NCBI GenBank assembly: GCA_964473735.1
Contig: CAYYQD010000004.1
Span: 1 to 59,933, forward strand
Source of the DNA: JAADCS01 sp964473735
GTDB lineage: Bacteria; Hydrothermota; Hydrothermia; LBFQ01
Direction: 5' to 3'
DNA: 59,933 nucleotides
Below, one piece after another: positions 59,769 through 59,933 of this stretch (its first letter is position 1; every line of letters starts with the position of its first letter). Both the position numbers and the translations under genes were made by a program. The notes under the pieces were generated by a model that was not told the DNA's origin, did no database searches, and saw only the letters and a list, made by a program, of their open reading frames with translations.

Positions 59769-59859
59769 AAATTTGTCAGCACACTGTAGAGATAACATCC
59801 CTAACGTATGGAAAAATTGGGGAAAGACCTTGAGATGAGACGATCCACTTGACAAATTT
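59769..59859. promoter_or_regulatory. Spaced 10-bp inverted repeat
   Basis: AAATTTGTCA (59769-59778) and TGACAAATTT (59850-59859), 71 bases apart in the gap after 59655. The second arm contains most of a TTGACA. Confidence 0.4.
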
Positions 59860-59879
59860 CTAAAATACACCATTATTAT
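59849..59879 (+). promoter_or_regulatory. Sigma70-like promoter toward the right edge
   Basis: TTGACA (59849-59854), 19 bases, TATTAT (59874-59879). No start codon context is complete before the window ends; the last bases (GCAAAGGGGG) could be a ribosome binding site for a gene beyond 59933. Confidence 0.5.
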
Positions 59880-59933
59880 AAGTTTTCGGAGTTTAACCCC
59901 TTTATCCGGAGACGTTCCTTAGGGCAAAGGGGG

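Noticed and set aside
1..59933. CRISPR array, insertion sequence or prophage
   Set aside because: No regularly spaced direct repeats, transposase or phage structural genes were seen; the 38-bp elements are dispersed singly.

Overview
The window is a dense, GC-rich bacterial chromosome segment of about 52 protein genes. I recognised no tRNA, rRNA, CRISPR array or insertion sequence. A full reverse gyrase next to an ordinary gyrase B, together with heavy use of AGG/AGA arginine and ATA isoleucine codons, points to a thermophile or hyperthermophile. LpxD and several proteins with type IX secretion (T9SS)-like C-terminal tails point to a diderm of the broad FCB / WOR-3 / Hydrothermae kind. That placement is inference; no marker phylogeny could be run.

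Layout. 1-11.6 kb: envelope and secreted proteins (pentapeptide-like membrane protein, gluzincin peptidase with propeller and barrel, SWIM protein, a sorting-tail propeller, YiiX-like peptidase, DUF5683, MFS transporter, CocE-type hydrolase) and an endonuclease III-like protein. 11.6-13.2 kb: a small island of two unrecognised genes. 13.3-24.7 kb: a secreted propeller, a SCO1-like lipoprotein divergent from sdhA-yidD-microprotein-ADP-ribosylhydrolase, MurF, an EamA half-transporter, a C25 gingipain-type protease and a rhomboid. 24.7-36.5 kb: reverse gyrase, MtnP, superoxide dismutase, DUF1232, a parvulin lipoprotein with ThiL, and HutI divergent from GlmL. 36.6-46.7 kb: gyrB-mraY, then rmlB / a degenerate AAA-like protein / purM, a secreted protein, PolX and an AMMECR1 protein. 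46.6-59.7 kb: HPr-kinase-like / FAH-family / alpha-beta hydrolase operon, rmlD, sugar-phosphate isomerase with holB, SDR, aminotransferase with lpxD, a GlmU-like protein with an arginase-family protein, frr-uppS-cdsA, and an unknown membrane protein.

The genes join mainly in envelope building: MurF, MraY and UppS (peptidoglycan and its lipid carrier), LpxD (lipid A), GlmU-like, RmlB/RmlD and the isomerase (sugar nucleotides), CdsA (phospholipid) and surface proteins. Reverse gyrase, gyrase, PolX, the Nth-like protein and HolB handle DNA.

The most striking signal is regulatory. 31 genes have a TAnAAT-type -10 box ending only 5-9 bases before the start codon, so transcription should begin on or within a base or two of the start codon: leaderless mRNAs as the default. 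Only superoxide dismutase and rmlB show a classical leader with a strong Shine-Dalgarno site. The second striking signal is an intergenic family of 38-bp elements (9-bp inverted arms around a 20-base core) at four places, three of them 43-58 bases after a gene end.
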